DNA of 64,000 nucleotides from Micrococcaceae bacterium Sec5.7 (lineage in GTDB: Bacteria; Actinomycetota; Actinomycetes; Actinomycetales; Micrococcaceae): positions 2,294,001-2,358,000 of the forward strand of contig CP144169.1 of assembly GCA_039636785.1 (NCBI GenBank), given 5' to 3'. Below are positions 61,794 to 64,000 of this stretch, in pieces (within the stretch, counting starts at the first letter, position 1; every line of letters begins with the position of its first letter). The position numbers were made by a program, and so were the translations under genes. Below the pieces are notes generated by a model, which saw nothing but the letters and a program-made list of their open reading frames with translations, made no database searches and was not told the DNA's origin.

Positions 61794-64000
61794 TTAGCTT
61801 ACGAGTTTCCGCAGCAGCCGCGCACTTTGCCGTACTGACATCCCGGGTAGATAGGCCCGGGTGAGGGCCCTTCCGATCGCTGGCAGATGCAGGGGGTCCT
61901 GGTAGTACAAATAGAGCGTGCGATACTCCGGCTGGAATCGTGATTTGAAGGCTGCGAGCGAACGGAACCCGTACGCAGGTTCCAGCGCATCGCCCACGAC
62001 GTCGAGAATTCGAATAAGTCCTTCTGCGTGCCTGTCCGGCCTGTCCGTATCCTCGTCCCGGTCTTCCGGCTCCTTCGCAAGTGCCGAACCGGAGAGAGAG
62101 ACCACTTCCACGGACGTCCGCAGCTCCAGCACCGCCGAGGCAATCAGGAACTCCATAACACCAGGAAATCCGTTGCCGCGCCGCCGCATGAAATCAAGAG
62201 TCCTGCTCACCAGCTGCCCGTCCTCGAAGACCGGAAGCCAGCTGGTGACGCCGTGCACAGTGCCCTCGGCATCAACAGCCAGGCAGCACAGCACGTCATC
62301 GTCCATCAGCTCATCAATTCCGCCAAGGGTAAAGCCCATTTCCGGAACCTTCTTCTGCGCGGCCCATTCTTCTGATACCTCACTCAGCTGCGCCCGCAGG
62401 GCCGCCGGCAGCCCGGCGTAGCTGCCCCATACGGCCTTGACGTCCATCTTGGCCGCCCGGTTCAAGGCCGTCCGCACGTTCTGCCACTCCTTGCCTTTGA
62501 ATTCCAGTTCCTGCACAGCCAGCCTGGTCTCCTGCGCGACTGCCACCCGTCGGAATCCCCGGTCCTGCAGGAGAGGCCACAGCCGGCTGCTGCACGAATA
62601 GAAACACGGGATCAGGGCGCGTCCTGTGCAGAAGTCCAGGAAGCCTTCCGCGGTATCCGGGTGGCCGCCCGAAGCACCGAACGGCCCTGCCAGTGTGAGG
62701 GCCACGCTTCCATGTTGCTGGTAGGCCACTCCACCCGCGCGCGTCTGAGTGAACCAGTAGCTGTTGGGTTCCCATAACGCCATCCACGACAGTGAGTCTC
62801 CACCTTTCCGGATCAGTGCCCGGGCATGGGCTCTGCCTTCCCTGCCGGCGTCAGTGCTGTGGTCGCGCCGAAGCAGGACGATCCATACCGCAGCCAGGGC
62901 GACGGCCCAGAAGACGATGCCGGAGAATGCAAACAGGAGGGCTTCAATGCCGTCACGGCTGGAAAAACCACGGTAATACAGATGGGGAATCGGCACGGGA
63001 AGGTATTGGCGCGACAATTCGACAACCAGCCCCAGGACTCCCCCGTCCCGATCCATTCCCCCGGCAGCGAGCCACGCCACCGCGTAGCTCCCCGCCAGCC
63101 CCAGCCAGACGGCGCCAACGACGATAGCCAGCGCGCGGCGGACCCCGGGCGCGGATTCAACCCTGAACTGCCGGCGGTTGGCCAAGAGCAGCAACGACAG
63201 GAGCAGCGGCACCGCTACCAGTGGCAGCACATGGGCGAAGCCGGAGCCCAGCACCGCGGTATGCGGCCTGGATGGATAATGCGGAATGAGCGCGAAGAAT
63301 GCCAGGTAGACTCCGGACAACGCCGTTACAGCCAGCTGGACCGCAACAGCGATGCGGAGCGCCAGTCTCCGGCCCCGCCGCATTCCGTCTGCGCAAATGA
63401 GCAGCAGGACCACAGGCACCACGGCCAGCGCCAGTCCCAGCGGTCCGGCAAAGCCTTGTCCGCCTGCGTCCAGGCAGCTGGACTCGACGGTTCCACCGCA
63501 GTTTTCTTCCAGCTGGCTCAACGTGGGCAAAGGATTCAGGACAACATCGCGCAGCAGAGCCAGCGGGCCAGTGGGGCTGCTTACCGCCGCCGTGAGAATG
63601 GGACCAACGGCAAAAATACCGACCGTAAGGGACAACAGGTTTCGTGTCTCGCGGCCTGTGGAGCGGTGCCGGCGGAGGCTTCCGTTATCGCTTTGGATCC
63701 ACAGCCCCCCTGCCAGGCCAACCAGGGCTCCGAGCAGACCTACCACGCTTTCTGCGTGCCCCACATACAGCACCAGCAGCAGGGAACCGGACAGCAACGC
63801 AGTGCGAAGGCGGCGTTGCCAGAGTGCAGGCAGGCCCCCGCTGGCAGCCAGGGCAACTGCCAGAACGGCAGCGTAGGGTCCGCTGAGCCGGTCCTCGGGC
63901 ATCATGCCGAGCCAGCCGTCCCCCGCATAGCGGGCCAGCTGGGTGAGGAGCAAAAACAATGTGACAGACGCGAATTGGCCCGCACCGTAAAACACCGCTG
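61794..64000 (-). CDS. MprF-like membrane protein with DUF2156 domain, 5' end outside window
   Basis: At least 735 residues are visible; the frame stays open through base 64000, so the start is beyond the window. The N-terminal ~400 residues hold about ten or more hydrophobic segments; the C-terminal ~330 are a DUF2156 (phosphatidylglycerol lysyltransferase C-terminal, GNAT-like) domain with LWEPNSYWFTQTRAGGVAY, FGASGGHPDTAEGFLDFC, KEWQNVRTALNRAAKMDVKA, and GFRSLAAFKSRFQPEYRTLY. MprF enzymes add amino acids from tRNA to phosphatidylglycerol; the amino acid used is not deducible. Confidence 0.85.
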   Translation of the reverse strand, partial: AVFYGAGQFASVTLFLLLTQLARYAGDGWLGMMPEDRLSGPYAAVLAVALAASGGLPALWQRRLRTALLSGSLLLVLYVGHAESVVGLLGALVGLAGGLWIQSDNGSLRRHRSTGRETRNLLSLTVGIFAVGPILTAAVSSPTGPLALLRDVVLNPLPTLSQLEENCGGTVESSCLDAGGQGFAGPLGLALAVVPVVLLLICADGMRRGRRLALRIAVAVQLAVTALSGVYLAFFALIPHYPSRPHTAVLGSGFAHVLPLVAVPLLLSLLLLANRRQFRVESAPGVRRALAIVVGAVWLGLAGSYAVAWLAAGGMDRDGGVLGLVVELSRQYLPVPIPHLYYRGFSSRDGIEALLFAFSGIVFWAVALAAVWIVLLRRDHSTDAGREGRAHARALIRKGGDSLSWMALWEPNSYWFTQTRAGGVAYQQHGSVALTLAGPFGASGGHPDTAEGFLDFCTGRALIPCFYSCSSRLWPLLQDRGFRRVAVAQETRLAVQELEFKGKEWQNVRTALNRAAKMDVKAVWGSYAGLPAALRAQLSEVSEEWAAQKKVPEMGFTLGGIDELMDDDVLCCLAVDAEGTVHGVTSWLPVFEDGQLVSRTLDFMRRRGNGFPGVMEFLIASAVLELRTSVEVVSLSGSALAKEPEDRDEDTDRPDRHAEGLIRILDVVGDALEPAYGFRSLAAFKSRFQPEYRTLYLYYQDPLHLPAIGRALTRAYLPGMSVRQSARLLRKLVS

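Noticed and set aside
1..64000. Genomic island, prophage or integrative element
   Set aside because: I found no integrase, transposase, tRNA target or obvious shift in base composition; the gene set reads as core and accessory chromosome.

Overview
The window is about 64 kb of chromosome from a high-GC Gram-positive bacterium. Gene content and protein style point to the Micrococcaceae, most likely Arthrobacter or Pseudarthrobacter. The evidence is NucS mismatch endonuclease, DUF3039 and DUF2017 proteins, ClpS beside DUF2017, frequent GTG/TTG starts, tight ATGA/GTGA overlaps, and an extradiol dioxygenase whose key residues carry the same numbers as the Mn-dependent enzyme of Arthrobacter. Nearly the whole window is coding. 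I see no rRNA, tRNA, CRISPR array, phage or transposase gene. Genus assignment is inference.

Layout. 1-2.8 kb: a partial DUF1684 protein, a DM13 protein, a fumarylacetoacetate-hydrolase gene broken by an in-frame stop, and a GtrA protein. 2.8-8.7 kb: a complete de novo NAD operon on the minus strand (nrtR-nadA-nadB-nadC-cysteine desulfurase) with a 27-bp palindromic operator in front. 8.7-14.2 kb: an Lrp regulator, an amino-acid permease, and a 2-oxo-acid dehydrogenase cluster (E1 alpha, E1 beta, a free lipoyl protein, an alpha/beta hydrolase) with no E2 acyltransferase domain. 14.2-16.9 kb: a MarR regulator, a phosphoribosyltransferase and an MHS-type transporter. 16.9-28.8 kb: a 4-hydroxyphenylacetate/homoprotocatechuate catabolic region (hpaB, hpaC, IclR, an FAH-RraA fusion, GntR, a DapA-type aldolase, hpaE, hpaD) followed by a polar-amino-acid-type ABC importer. 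28.8-37.8 kb: an MFS exporter, SbcCD, an aquaporin with repeat-built tails, two DUF202 proteins and an ADP-ribosylglycohydrolase. 37.8-46.9 kb: housekeeping genes (DUF4395, exonuclease/BRCT, DedA, rdgB-rph, an MBL hydrolase-murI pair, clpS-DUF2017) and the NAD salvage pair pncB-pncA. 47-64 kb: an XPB-like helicase with DUF3039, nagB, a decayed two-gene ABC exporter, an OYE reductase with a CnoX/YbbN-like protein, a membrane protein, an AI-2E family protein, nucS, nagA, a cold-shock gene with a structured leader, and a partial MprF/DUF2156 protein.

The signals I find most interesting are these. A 66-bp near-perfect palindrome occurs three times, always at gene 3' ends, and in two cases supplies the C-terminal codons and the stop codon of the neighbouring protein. 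A 13-bp motif is shared by the permease and the E1 alpha leaders. The dehydrogenase cluster replaces E2 with a free lipoyl domain plus a hydrolase. Two unrelated pyruvate-aldolase folds sit in one homoprotocatechuate cluster. Several proteins carry in-frame tandem-repeat insertions. One ABC exporter is decaying through at least three separate frame lesions.
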